A stretch of 11,855 nt of DNA, taken from positions 1 to 11,855 of the forward strand of contig JAAXGF010000141.1 of NCBI GenBank assembly GCA_012267605.1, given 5' to 3'. Both the position numbers and the translations under genes were made by a program. This DNA comes from Alphaproteobacteria bacterium (GTDB taxonomy: Bacteria > Pseudomonadota > Alphaproteobacteria > JAAXGF01). The first letter of the stretch is position 1. Each line of letters begins with the position of its first letter. This document shows, piece by piece, positions 1-6,373 of this stretch. The notes beneath the pieces were generated by a model. That model worked only from the letters and a program-made list of their open reading frames with translations. It had not been told where the DNA came from and ran no database searches.

Positions 1-20
1 GGTTTTTAGAAGTGTCCAAC
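1..20 (+). repeat. Candidate left terminal inverted repeat of the IS
   Basis: The first 20 bases (GGTTTTTAGAAGTGTCCAAC) match the inward-reading right end at 13 of 20 positions when two leading G residues are assumed lost at the window edge. The best agreement is at the outer GG and the inner CAAAC/CCAAC part. The match is imperfect, and the reading frame of the HEPN-like gene is open through it, so this could instead be coding sequence of a longer gene. Confidence 0.45.
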
Positions 21-25
21 TGCAA

Positions 26-760
26 ATGGCACAACAGTTTGTTTCGGCCTTGACTACAATGCATTCAGAAAACAATGAAGCTTTTACCAGGAAGTTTGTT
101 TTAGACACACTTAATGAAGTTATTCCTCATCTTGATCAGATACCATTGTCAAGATCGCTTAGGGATCAAATTAAAAGGACTAAAGCACAATATAACTTGC
201 TTCCGATTGCTGCGCTTGAGGACAGGCTCAGGGAAATAATAAATAACTTAATTAACGAGATGACCGAACCATATTTTTTAATGATAGAATCTGGCAGAAG
301 ACAATATTATGAACAGCAAAAGCCAATTTTTGGACAAGACGTATTTAACGAATTCCCTAACGCAAACAAAGACATAGCCTCAGCGGGTCGGTGTTTTGCA
401 TTAGATGAGTGGACAGCTTGTGTTTTTCATCTAATGAGAGTTTTGGAAGTTGGCTTGCAATACTTAGCGGGCCAACTCAGTTTGCCCGAAAACGACACAA
501 AACACGCCCATTGGCACAATATAATTGACAGGATAGAGAAAGAAATAAGCAACTTAGAAAAATCGCCTCGGCGCGCTGGAAAAAGAGAACAACTTAAAAA
601 ATACAGTGGATACGCTGTGCAATTCAGATATTTCAAGGATTCTTGGAGAAATTACGTCGCGCACACGCACGATACATATAGTGAAAGCGAATCGTCTGCT
701 ATTTGGTTCAGCGTTTCAGAATTTATGAAAGATATGGCTAAGCTTGCTCAGTCTGATTGA
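26..760 (+). CDS. HEPN-like domain protein, probable IS passenger
   Basis: This encodes 244 residues of unknown specific function. The C-terminal half is helical. It has an amphipathic stretch around residues 118-150 (RCFALDEWTACVFHLMRVLE) and ends in R208-N-Y-V-A-H213, followed by a helix. R-N-x3-H fits the HEPN-superfamily RNase signature (R-x4-6-H, polar residue after R). HEPN proteins include RNA-cleaving toxins and anti-phage effectors, so RNA cleavage is possible but is inference only. The N-terminal half (residues 1-115) is helical with no motif I recognise. No Shine-Dalgarno sequence precedes the ATG at 26, and the frame stays open to the window edge, so the true start may be upstream or at the ATG at 59. 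AT-rich codon use sets it apart from recA and alaS. It lies inside the IS, tail-to-tail with the micro-ORF, overlapping it by 23 bp. The domain call is moderate; a plain DUF4145-like domain without activity is the alternative. Confidence 0.68.
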   Translation: MAQQFVSALTTMHSENNEAFTRKFVLDTLNEVIPHLDQIPLSRSLRDQIKRTKAQYNLLPIAALEDRLREIINNLINEMTEPYFLMIESGRRQYYEQQKPIFGQDVFNEFPNANKDIASAGRCFALDEWTACVFHLMRVLEVGLQYLAGQLSLPENDTKHAHWHNIIDRIEKEISNLEKSPRRAGKREQLKKYSGYAVQFRYFKDSWRNYVAHTHDTYSESESSAIWFSVSEFMKDMAKLAQSD

Positions 761-890
761 CATCTTTCTTTCTAACAAGATTTTTTAAGGTTGCATCAAA
801 CCTTTCATCAGATTCGTCACACCCCAACTCTTTCGCTTTATCGATAAAGCGCTTCGATTGCTCTTTGTCGTCGGGTTTTTGATCCGTCAT
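738..890 (-). CDS. 50-residue charged small protein downstream of the transposase
   Basis: The minus strand has an ATG at 890-888, one base after the transposase TAA (893-891), and reads 50 codons to a TAG at 740-738. The product begins MTDQKPDDKEQSKRFIDKAK and continues with a short helical pattern (ELGCDESDERFDATLKNLV) and a basic tail. It is highly charged, has no signal peptide and no membrane segment. The abutting stop and start (TAAATG) suggest translational coupling with the transposase; no separate Shine-Dalgarno is needed and none stands out. From memory, small proteins with the pattern QS-x-RFI-x2-A-x-ELG-x-DE are widespread in Alphaproteobacteria, but I cannot confirm this here and assign no function. 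Its 3' end overlaps the HEPN-like gene by 23 bp. A chance ORF is less likely given the coherent helix-forming composition. Confidence 0.66.
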   Translation of the reverse strand: MTDQKPDDKEQSKRFIDKAKELGCDESDERFDATLKNLVRKKDVNQTEQA

Positions 891-1835
891 TTACGCTGGC
901 CGATAAGTCGTTTGATAGGTGAGCCGCTTACCACGGATACCATACAGCGCTTTTTCTAAGCGCTCAACGTCACCAACACCGAGAGCTTCACGCTCACTGT
1001 ATCGAAAGTCGAACTCGCTTAGATAGCGTGGCAGATGACGCTCTTTACAGTGCTGATAGATACCCTTCATGCCACGCTTGAAGATCGAGAAATATCCCTC
1101 GATCGAGTTTGTATGGGCGTCGCCTCGTACATACTCTTCAGTAGAGTGCTTGACTGTTTCGTGCTTCGCGAATTCGCGGCCACCGTCTTTGTACCAAGTG
1201 CCCTCATCCGTCTGTAGCGTGCTCTTGCGGTCGATATTTCCGAACATAATATCGTTGAGAGCTTTGGTGTTAACGCTATCGACGGTGAACGAACGGGCGC
1301 GACCACCACGCTCAACCAAAGTCACGATCTTTGCCTTATCCAACAATGGACCCTTGGTTTGCACCCAACCGCGCTCGTTAACGAAGCGGCTTTTGTATTG
1401 GCGCTTGGGAGCGCCCAAGTAAGTTTCATCGACCTCAACGTTCATGCCTTCACCGCCGAAAGGGATATCGGAATCCGGCTTCATAGCTTCGCGCAGTCGA
1501 TGCGCCATGAACCATGCGGTCTTCAAAGTCACACCCAAGGTGCGGTGAAGCTGATTGGACGATATGCCCTTTTTGCTTGAGCACATCAGGAACGCCGCCT
1601 GAAACCATTTGCGCAGCGGCACGTGGCTCGACTCAAAAACAGTCCCGACACGAACGGTAAATTGCTTCCTGCACTTGCCGCACTTCCTGAGACCGATACG
1701 AGTCTTTTGAAGGTCGTAAATACGCTCTCGGTTACTGCAATGCGGGCACACCGGACCATCCGGCCACACGATGCTTTCAAGCTTCGCAAAGGCCGCTTTT
1801 TCGTTGTGGAAGTGGGGTTGAGATAGTATGTCCAT
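891..1835 (-). CDS. IS1595-family (ISXO2-like) DDE transposase
   Basis: The product is 314 residues, full length for the family and apparently intact. It catalyses excision and integration of the element. An N-terminal zinc ribbon has C30-x2-C33 and C52-x2-C55. A helix-turn-helix-like region follows (about residues 74-117, with GISSNQLHRTLGVTLKTAWF). The ISXO2-type catalytic core has D136 in VEVDETYLG, D210 in LQTDEGTWY, and H241-N243-E246 in DAHTNSIEGYFSIFKRGMKG, where N or E completes the triad as is usual for this family. I chose the ATG at 1835 because AAGGAG lies 8-9 bases upstream and a -35/-10 promoter lies before that. The open frame extends to 2009, but the extension runs across the promoter and IS end and so is not coding. 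Transcription runs away from recA. The micro-ORF follows with no gap. Confidence 0.95.
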   Translation of the reverse strand: MDILSQPHFHNEKAAFAKLESIVWPDGPVCPHCSNRERIYDLQKTRIGLRKCGKCRKQFTVRVGTVFESSHVPLRKWFQAAFLMCSSKKGISSNQLHRTLGVTLKTAWFMAHRLREAMKPDSDIPFGGEGMNVEVDETYLGAPKRQYKSRFVNERGWVQTKGPLLDKAKIVTLVERGGRARSFTVDSVNTKALNDIMFGNIDRKSTLQTDEGTWYKDGGREFAKHETVKHSTEEYVRGDAHTNSIEGYFSIFKRGMKGIYQHCKERHLPRYLSEFDFRYSEREALGVGDVERLEKALYGIRGKRLTYQTTYRPA

Positions 1836-1856
1836 GGTGTGTTCTCCTTGGACAAA

Positions 1857-1885
1857 ATAGTATGATTCACCATTGGGTTTGTCAA
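1857..1885 (-). promoter_or_regulatory. Transposase promoter within/next to the right IS end
   Basis: On the minus strand a perfect -35 TTGACA (1885-1880) is followed by a 17-bp spacer and a -10 TACTAT (1862-1857). Downstream come AAGGAG and the ATG at 1835. The -35 lies inside the terminal repeat, so transposase binding at the end could repress its own promoter; that regulatory point is inference. Confidence 0.8.
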
Positions 1886-1898
1886 GTATAATAGCCCC
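1877..1898 (-). repeat. Right terminal inverted repeat of the IS
   Basis: Reading inward on the minus strand, the end begins GGGGCTATTATACTTGACAA and contains the transposase -35 box. It is the partner of the diverged repeat at bases 1-20. The outermost base is set at the fourth G; an end two bases further in is also possible. Confidence 0.6.
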
Positions 1899-1906
1899 AC
1901 AAAATT
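1899..1906. repeat. Presumed right copy of the 8-bp target-site duplication
   Basis: The eight bases next to the right end are ACAAAATT. IS1595-family elements duplicate 8 bp on insertion. The left copy would lie before base 1, so the duplication cannot be confirmed within this window. Confidence 0.35.
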
Positions 1907-1910
1907 CTAA

Positions 1911-1925
1911 GAACACACAGAGAAC
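1911..1925 (+). promoter_or_regulatory. LexA (SOS) operator upstream of recA
   Basis: GAAC (1911-1914), seven bases, then GAAC (1922-1925) is an exact match to the direct-repeat SOS box known for alphaproteobacterial LexA (GTTC-N7-GTTC on the other strand). It sits 120 bp before the recA start codon and about 12 bp from the IS right end. A degenerate second candidate, GAAC-N7-GTAC, is at 1979-1993. A -10-like GATAAT is at 1959-1964, but no convincing -35 partners it, so the recA promoter itself is not assigned. Confidence 0.78.
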
Positions 1926-2045
1926 ATAGGGCGATTCAATAAATTTTTCCAATAAGTTGATAATCTGCTTGCAAACCGGAACAAACCGTGTACAAGGGAA
2001 GCGTTGCATCGTTGTTCACCCTATGGAATAAGGGAGCATGGGATC

Positions 2046-3116
2046 ATGTCGAACGCCGCATTACGCCTGGTCGAGAACCTGAACGTGGATAAGGAAAAAG
2101 CTTTGGAGGCCGCGCTCAGCCAAATTGAACGCGCATTCGGCAAGGGTTCGGTAATGAAGCTCGGCCAACGGGACACCGCGGTCGAAATCGAAAGTATTTC
2201 CACCGGTTCCCTAGGATTGGATATCGCGCTCGGCACCGGCGGCCTTCCCCGTGGTCGTATCTGCGAGATCTATGGGCCCGAGAGTTCTGGCAAGACGACT
2301 TTGGCGCTACACGTCGTCGCCGAAGCCCAGCGCTTGGGTGGCGTTTGCGCCTTTGTCGACGCCGAACACGCCCTCGATCCCGGTTATGCCACCAAGCTCG
2401 GGGTTGACGTCGAGGAGCTGCTGATTTCCCAGCCGGATGCCGGCGAACAGGCTCTCGAGATCGCCGACACCCTGGTGCGCTCCGGCGCCATCGACGTGGT
2501 GGTTATCGACAGCGTTGCGGCGCTCGTCCCCAGAGCCGAACTCGAGGGTGAAATGGGCGACACCCACGTTGGCTTGCAGGCCCGTCTTATGAGCCAGGCG
2601 TTGCGCAAGCTGACGGGATCGATCTCCCGTTCCCGTTGCATGGTCATCTTTATCAATCAGATTCGCATGAAGATCGGCGTCATGTTTGGCAATCCCGAAA
2701 CGACCACCGGTGGTAACGCACTGAAGTTTTATGCCTCGGTGCGGCTCGACATCCGCCGCATTGGCGCAATTAAGGAGCGGGACGAGGTCGTCGGCAATCA
2801 AACCCGGGTTAAGGTGGTCAAGAACAAGCTCGCACCGCCCTTCAAGGTGGTGGAATTCGACATCATGTACGGTGAAGGGGTGTCAAAGGCCGGCGAGCTA
2901 TTAGATCTCGGTGTTAAGTCCGGCGTGGTCGAGAAATCTGGCGCTTGGTATTCGTACGACAGCCGGCGTATTGGCCAGGGGCGGGAAAACGCCAAGGCTT
3001 TCCTGAAGGAGAATTCGGAGACCGCTAATGCGATCGAGTTGGCTATACGCGAGTATGCCGGTCTCGTTGCCGACGGTGAACTCGCTTCCTCCAACGAAGG
3101 CGCGCTCGGCGAATAG
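2046..3116 (+). CDS. recA: Recombinase RecA
   Basis: The product is 356 residues, close to the usual RecA length of about 350. RecA forms ATP-dependent filaments on single-stranded DNA, carries out strand exchange in recombinational repair, and promotes LexA self-cleavage in the SOS response. Walker A is G77-PESSGKT-84. Walker B is VVVIDS around 151-156. The L1 loop region is EGEMGDTHVG (167-176) and the L2 region is FINQIRMKIGVMFGNPETTT (202-221), with the family-typical sequence throughout. The frame is open from 2004, but the ATG at 2046 is preferred: AGGGAG at 2031-2036 is spaced 9 bases from it, and SNAALRLVENLNVDKEKALE is a typical RecA N-terminus. The LexA operator upstream indicates SOS induction. 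alaS follows after 358 bp on the same strand. An IS lies immediately upstream of the control region. Confidence 0.98.
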   Translation: MSNAALRLVENLNVDKEKALEAALSQIERAFGKGSVMKLGQRDTAVEIESISTGSLGLDIALGTGGLPRGRICEIYGPESSGKTTLALHVVAEAQRLGGVCAFVDAEHALDPGYATKLGVDVEELLISQPDAGEQALEIADTLVRSGAIDVVVIDSVAALVPRAELEGEMGDTHVGLQARLMSQALRKLTGSISRSRCMVIFINQIRMKIGVMFGNPETTTGGNALKFYASVRLDIRRIGAIKERDEVVGNQTRVKVVKNKLAPPFKVVEFDIMYGEGVSKAGELLDLGVKSGVVEKSGAWYSYDSRRIGQGRENAKAFLKENSETANAIELAIREYAGLVADGELASSNEGALGE

Positions 3117-3227
3117 CTTCGGACTGCAGCGACTTTGGGTCATATTTGGTTCCGGAGTTTGGCACCCAGAGAAAATGGCGGACACTCTTCTGCTGGCCGT
3201 CTGGACAGGGTGGGCGGTAGACGGTAA

Positions 3228-3256
3228 AAGCGGACCGAGCTCTTTCTTGTCCGCTT
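3228..3256 (+). terminator. Hairpin downstream of recA, possible terminator
   Basis: AAGCGGAC (3228-3235) and GTCCGCTT (3249-3256) form a perfect 8-bp stem with a 13-base loop. The 3' side is C-rich (CCCCAATTCCC) with no run of T residues, so it is not a classic intrinsic terminator. It may act with Rho, protect the recA transcript 3' end, or belong to a small RNA. Confidence 0.4.
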
Positions 3257-3326
3257 CCCCAATTCCCTTCCCCCCACCGGTCATGGAGATGAATGGGGAG
3301 ATGATCTGAGTCGCGGTCTCTGGAAT

Positions 3327-3352
3327 GGGCGAAGTCACTTGACGCTTCGCCC
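3327..3352. repeat. Second perfect inverted repeat between recA and alaS
   Basis: GGGCGAAG (3327-3334) and CTTCGCCC (3345-3352) form an 8-bp stem around a 10-base loop. No T-tract follows. It lies about 120 bp before alaS, so a role in the alaS leader or as a second terminator is possible but unproven. Confidence 0.45.
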
Positions 3353-3474
3353 CGGTTCTCGGGTTCGGTGATGAGCGTATTGGGGGTGTGGCAATCTCCC
3401 GCTCGCCTACGGTTTCTCCATCTCCGGCGGATATATGAGGAAGGGCGGGCCAATCGACTTGACCAAGTGCTGAT

Positions 3475-6114
3475 ATGCAAACCGCCAACGATATTCGAGC
3501 CGCATTTCTCGCCTTCTTCGCCGGCCAGGGCCACGAGGTTGTCACATCGAGCCCCCTAGTGCCCCATAACGACCCGTCGCTGTTGTTTACCAACGCCGGC
3601 ATGGTCCAATTCAAAAATGTGTTTACGGGCACCGAGAAACGCAGCTATCAGCGCGCGGCGACATCGCAGAAATGTGTGCGCGCTGGTGGTAAGCACAATG
3701 ATCTGGATAACGTTGGCTATACCGCACGCCACCATACGTTTTTCGAAATGCTCGGAAATTTTTCTTTCGGTGACTACTTCAAAGCCGACGCCATCGAGTT
3801 CGCCTGGTCCCTTGTCACCAGCGAGTACGGACTGCCGGCTAAGCGACTGTTAGTCACGGTGTTCCACGAAGACGACGAAGCCTTCGATCTGTGGCGCAAG
3901 GTTGCCGGCCTCCCGGAAAACAAAATTATCCGCATTCCAACCAAGGACAATTTTTGGTCAATGGGCGATACGGGGCCATGCGGGCCCTGTTCGGAGATCT
4001 TTTACGACCATGGAGAAGAAATTCCCGGAGGTCCACCCGGTAGCGCTGATGCCGAAGGCGATCGCTTCGTCGAAATTTGGAATCTTGTGTTCATGCAGTT
4101 CGAGCAGGTGACGCCGGACGAACGCATCGACCTTCCCAAGCCATCTATTGACACGGGCATGGGATTGGAGCGGATCACTGCAGTGATCCAGGGCGTGCAC
4201 GACAACTATGATACCGATTCCCTCCGCCATTTGATTGATGCGTCGGCCGAGGCTTCTGGGGTCACCTACGCCGACGACCATCGCATCGGTCACCGGGTCG
4301 TCGCGGATCATTTGCGCGCCGCTTCCTTTCTGTTAGCCGACGGAGTTATGCCGGCGAACGAGGGGCGCGGTTATGTTCTCAGGCGGATCATGCGCCGGGC
4401 CATGCGCCACGCCCACATGATGGGTTGCGAAGAACCCCTGATGTGGCGACTGGTTCCGGCCTTGGTCGAGCAAATGGGTCAGGCCTACCCGGAACTGCGG
4501 CGCGCTGAGGCGCTGATCAGCGAAATTCTGAAGCTCGAAGAGGGCCGCTTCAAGCGAACTCTTGGTCGTGGCCTCAAGCTGCTCGACGAGGCCACGGAGA
4601 ATCTTCCCAAAGGCGCTGACTTACCGGGTCGCGTGGCGTTCAAGCTTTACGACACCTACGGATTCCCCCTCGACTTGACCGAAGACGTGTTGCGCGGACA
4701 GGGTCGCAGTGTGGAACGCGCCGGTTTTGACGCGGCGATGGCGAAACAGCGAGCCGACGCCCGCAACGCCTGGGTGGGATCCGGCGACGAATCGACCGAA
4801 AAACTTTGGTTTGCCTTGCGCGACGACGCCGGAGCCACCGAGTTTTTGGGATACGGCGTTGACGTGGCCGAGGCCCGAGTCCTCGCCTTGGTCAGTGATG
4901 GCGCAGCGGTGGATCGGGCAAATCCTGGCGCCGATATCGCGGTGATCGTCAACCAGACCCCATTTTACGGTGAATCCGGCGGACAAATGGGCGATTCCGG
5001 GGTCATCACCGCGGGCCATGGTGGCCGTGTGGAGGTGCGCGACACCCAAAAGCTTTTTGGCGACTTTCACGTTCATCACGGCAACGTTGTTGGTGCCGTT
5101 CGGTTGGGTGACGTAGTCGAAATGCGCATTGACTCGCGGCGCCGAAGCCACCTACGCGGCAATCATTCAGCGACCCATCTGCTGCATCAGGCATTGCGGC
5201 GTCAGCTCGGCGATCACGTGGTGCAGAAGGGTTCACTCGTGGCACCCGATCGTTTGCGTTTCGACTTTAGCCACACACACGCGCTAAGCAGTGCCCAGCT
5301 TGAGGTTATCGAAATTGAAGTCAACGGGCTAATTCGACAGAATTCGTCGGTCGCGACCACGCTTATGAGCCCGCAGTCCGCGGTCGAACGCGGGGCGCTT
5401 GCTCTATTTGGCGAGAAGTACGGCGATGAAGTGCGGGTTGTTACCATGGGTGTGGGCGATACCGGTGACAAGAAGCCCTACTCGGTCGAGCTTTGTGGTG
5501 GCACACATGTACGGCGCACCGGTGACATCGGGCTGTTCAAGATCGTTAGCGAGAGCGCCGTGGCGGTCGGTGTGCGGCGGGTCGAAGCCCTGACTGGCGA
5601 GCTCGCGGAATGCCATGTTCGCGATCAAGAACGCCGTCTAAGCCTCGTCGCGGCCACCCTGAAATCCTCGCCGGCGGACCTGCCCGAGCGGGTTGCGGCG
5701 TTGGTCGAAGACCGCAAGCGCCTGGAACGGGAACTCGCCGCCGCCCGCCGGGCTTCGACCGGGCAGGCAGACACGGTGCGCGATGTCGACGGGGTAAAAT
5801 TCGCCGCGCAAGCCCTTGATGGAGTGCCTCCCAAGGAATTGCGGAGTCTCGCCGATGAAATGAAGAACAGGCTAGAATCCGGCGTTGTTGCGTTGGTCAC
5901 CGTCAATGATGGCAAAGCTGCTCTTGTCGTCGGGGTCACTTCAGATTTGACCGAGCGCTTCGACGCGGTCGAACTCGCCCGAGCCGGGGCGGCGGCTCTC
6001 GGTGGCGCCGGCGGCGGTGGCCGCCCCGACATGGCCCAAGCGGGTGGGCCCAATGGGGACCAAGCCGAGGTGGCTTTGTCGAAAATTGCCCGAGCACTGC
6101 AAACACGTACATGA
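3475..6114 (+). CDS. alaS: Alanyl-tRNA synthetase
   Basis: The product is 879 residues, full length for bacterial AlaRS (about 875). It charges tRNA-Ala with alanine in the cytoplasm and hydrolyses mischarged Ser/Gly-tRNA-Ala. The class II catalytic domain begins with MQTANDIRAAFLAFFAGQGH and has the conserved TSQKCVRAGGKHNDLDNVG (63-81) and FFEMLGNFSFGDYF (89-102). The editing domain has both zinc/catalytic signatures, H564-SAT-H568 and C674-GGTH678. A helical region around 690-745 links to a C-Ala domain ending in GGGGGRPDMAQAGG-type sequence (843-858). No key residue appears to be missing. The ATG at 3475 gives the usual family N-terminus, although the Shine-Dalgarno is weak (AGGAAGG at about 3438 is too far away). 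Its position after recA matches the order seen in many Alphaproteobacteria. The stop is the TGA at 6112-6114. Confidence 0.98.
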   Translation: MQTANDIRAAFLAFFAGQGHEVVTSSPLVPHNDPSLLFTNAGMVQFKNVFTGTEKRSYQRAATSQKCVRAGGKHNDLDNVGYTARHHTFFEMLGNFSFGDYFKADAIEFAWSLVTSEYGLPAKRLLVTVFHEDDEAFDLWRKVAGLPENKIIRIPTKDNFWSMGDTGPCGPCSEIFYDHGEEIPGGPPGSADAEGDRFVEIWNLVFMQFEQVTPDERIDLPKPSIDTGMGLERITAVIQGVHDNYDTDSLRHLIDASAEASGVTYADDHRIGHRVVADHLRAASFLLADGVMPANEGRGYVLRRIMRRAMRHAHMMGCEEPLMWRLVPALVEQMGQAYPELRRAEALISEILKLEEGRFKRTLGRGLKLLDEATENLPKGADLPGRVAFKLYDTYGFPLDLTEDVLRGQGRSVERAGFDAAMAKQRADARNAWVGSGDESTEKLWFALRDDAGATEFLGYGVDVAEARVLALVSDGAAVDRANPGADIAVIVNQTPFYGESGGQMGDSGVITAGHGGRVEVRDTQKLFGDFHVHHGNVVGAVRLGDVVEMRIDSRRRSHLRGNHSATHLLHQALRRQLGDHVVQKGSLVAPDRLRFDFSHTHALSSAQLEVIEIEVNGLIRQNSSVATTLMSPQSAVERGALALFGEKYGDEVRVVTMGVGDTGDKKPYSVELCGGTHVRRTGDIGLFKIVSESAVAVGVRRVEALTGELAECHVRDQERRLSLVAATLKSSPADLPERVAALVEDRKRLERELAAARRASTGQADTVRDVDGVKFAAQALDGVPPKELRSLADEMKNRLESGVVALVTVNDGKAALVVGVTSDLTERFDAVELARAGAAALGGAGGGGRPDMAQAGGPNGDQAEVALSKIARALQTRT

Positions 6115-6281
6115 GGTCGGCGGTGGTCATGCACCTCAGCGATCGAGCGGTATGCTTATGTTTCGGAGCAATGAGCGCAGCGATCCTGTAAATGGAGCAG
6201 AGGCTAGCGGGACGTGTCGCTATGCTGCCACCATAGTGACAGCCTCCGGCGACGTGTAAATTTCGACCAAAATCTGAGTGA

Positions 6282-6310
6282 TTAACGTTACGAAGGTAAT
6301 GTGTTAGGAT
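6282..6310 (+). promoter_or_regulatory. Candidate promoter of the RTX protein gene
   Basis: TTAACG (6282-6287), 17 bases, then TAGGAT (6305-6310) matches sigma-70 boxes at 4 of 6 positions each. It lies 64 bp before the ATG at 6374 in the 259-bp alaS-RTX gap, leaving a leader of about 55 bases. No operator was recognised. The rest of the gap (6115-6281) holds only weak short inverted repeats. Confidence 0.5.
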
Positions 6311-6373
6311 AGTTTGTGGGGAGGTCTGAACCCTCGCAATAGATTAGGGCAGAATAGCCGTTTGGAGCATCAT

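Larger units (their letters stand above)
1..1898 (-). mobile_element. IS1595-type insertion sequence with cargo genes; left end at or just outside the window edge
   Basis: The unit is defined by an ISXO2/IS1595-type transposase, a right terminal repeat reading GGGGCTATTATACTTGACAA on the minus strand from 1898 inward, and a matching but diverged sequence at bases 1-20. Comparing bases 1-20 with the right end shifted by two bases gives 13 identities in 20 by my count. The first two bases of the left end and the left target duplication would then lie outside the window. Inside are a plus-strand HEPN-like gene, a convergent micro-ORF and the minus-strand transposase. The element is clearly AT-richer than the recA-alaS DNA next to it. 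IS1595-family elements are known to carry passenger genes and to make 8-bp target duplications. The right boundary could be off by about two bases. The left boundary is inferred. Confidence 0.72.
3117..3474. other. recA-alaS intergenic region, no gene recognised
   Basis: These 358 bases hold no protein gene I can support; the open frames are short, overlap recA or alaS out of frame, and resemble no known protein. Two perfect 8-bp inverted repeats stand out at 3228-3256 and 3327-3352. A pyrimidine-rich tract follows the first. No T-box or other riboswitch pattern is visible ahead of alaS. The alaS promoter probably lies here, but no clear -35/-10 pair was found. Confidence 0.6.

Noticed and set aside
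26..890. HEPN-like gene plus micro-ORF as a classic toxin-antitoxin operon
   Set aside because: The genes are convergent and not in one operon, and the micro-ORF is coupled to the transposase; kept only as a possible functional link.
1069..1422. Plus-strand open frame inside the transposase gene
   Set aside because: It is antisense to an intact transposase with complete motifs and has no recognisable protein features.
1836..2009. N-terminal extension of the transposase reading frame
   Set aside because: The extension crosses the transposase promoter, the IS end and the recA LexA box, while an AAGGAG-preceded ATG at 1835 starts a typical family N-terminus.
2004..2045. Upstream start for RecA
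   Set aside because: The extra 14 residues are not RecA-like, and AGGGAG is correctly spaced for the ATG at 2046.
2901..3632. Minus-strand open frame spanning recA end, gap and alaS start
   Set aside because: It overlaps two conserved genes in antisense and shows no family resemblance.
5625..6134. Minus-strand open frame opposite the alaS 3' end
   Set aside because: It is a high-GC antisense shadow of conserved AlaRS sequence, with Arg/Ala/Pro-rich composition and no motif.
6112..6138. alaS terminator hairpin TGAGGT/ACCTCA
   Set aside because: The stem is 6 bp with a 15-base loop, includes the stop codon and has no T-tract.
6314..6373. Upstream ATG at 6314 for the RTX protein
   Set aside because: It lies just behind the candidate -10 box and the true-looking GGAG is spaced for 6374.
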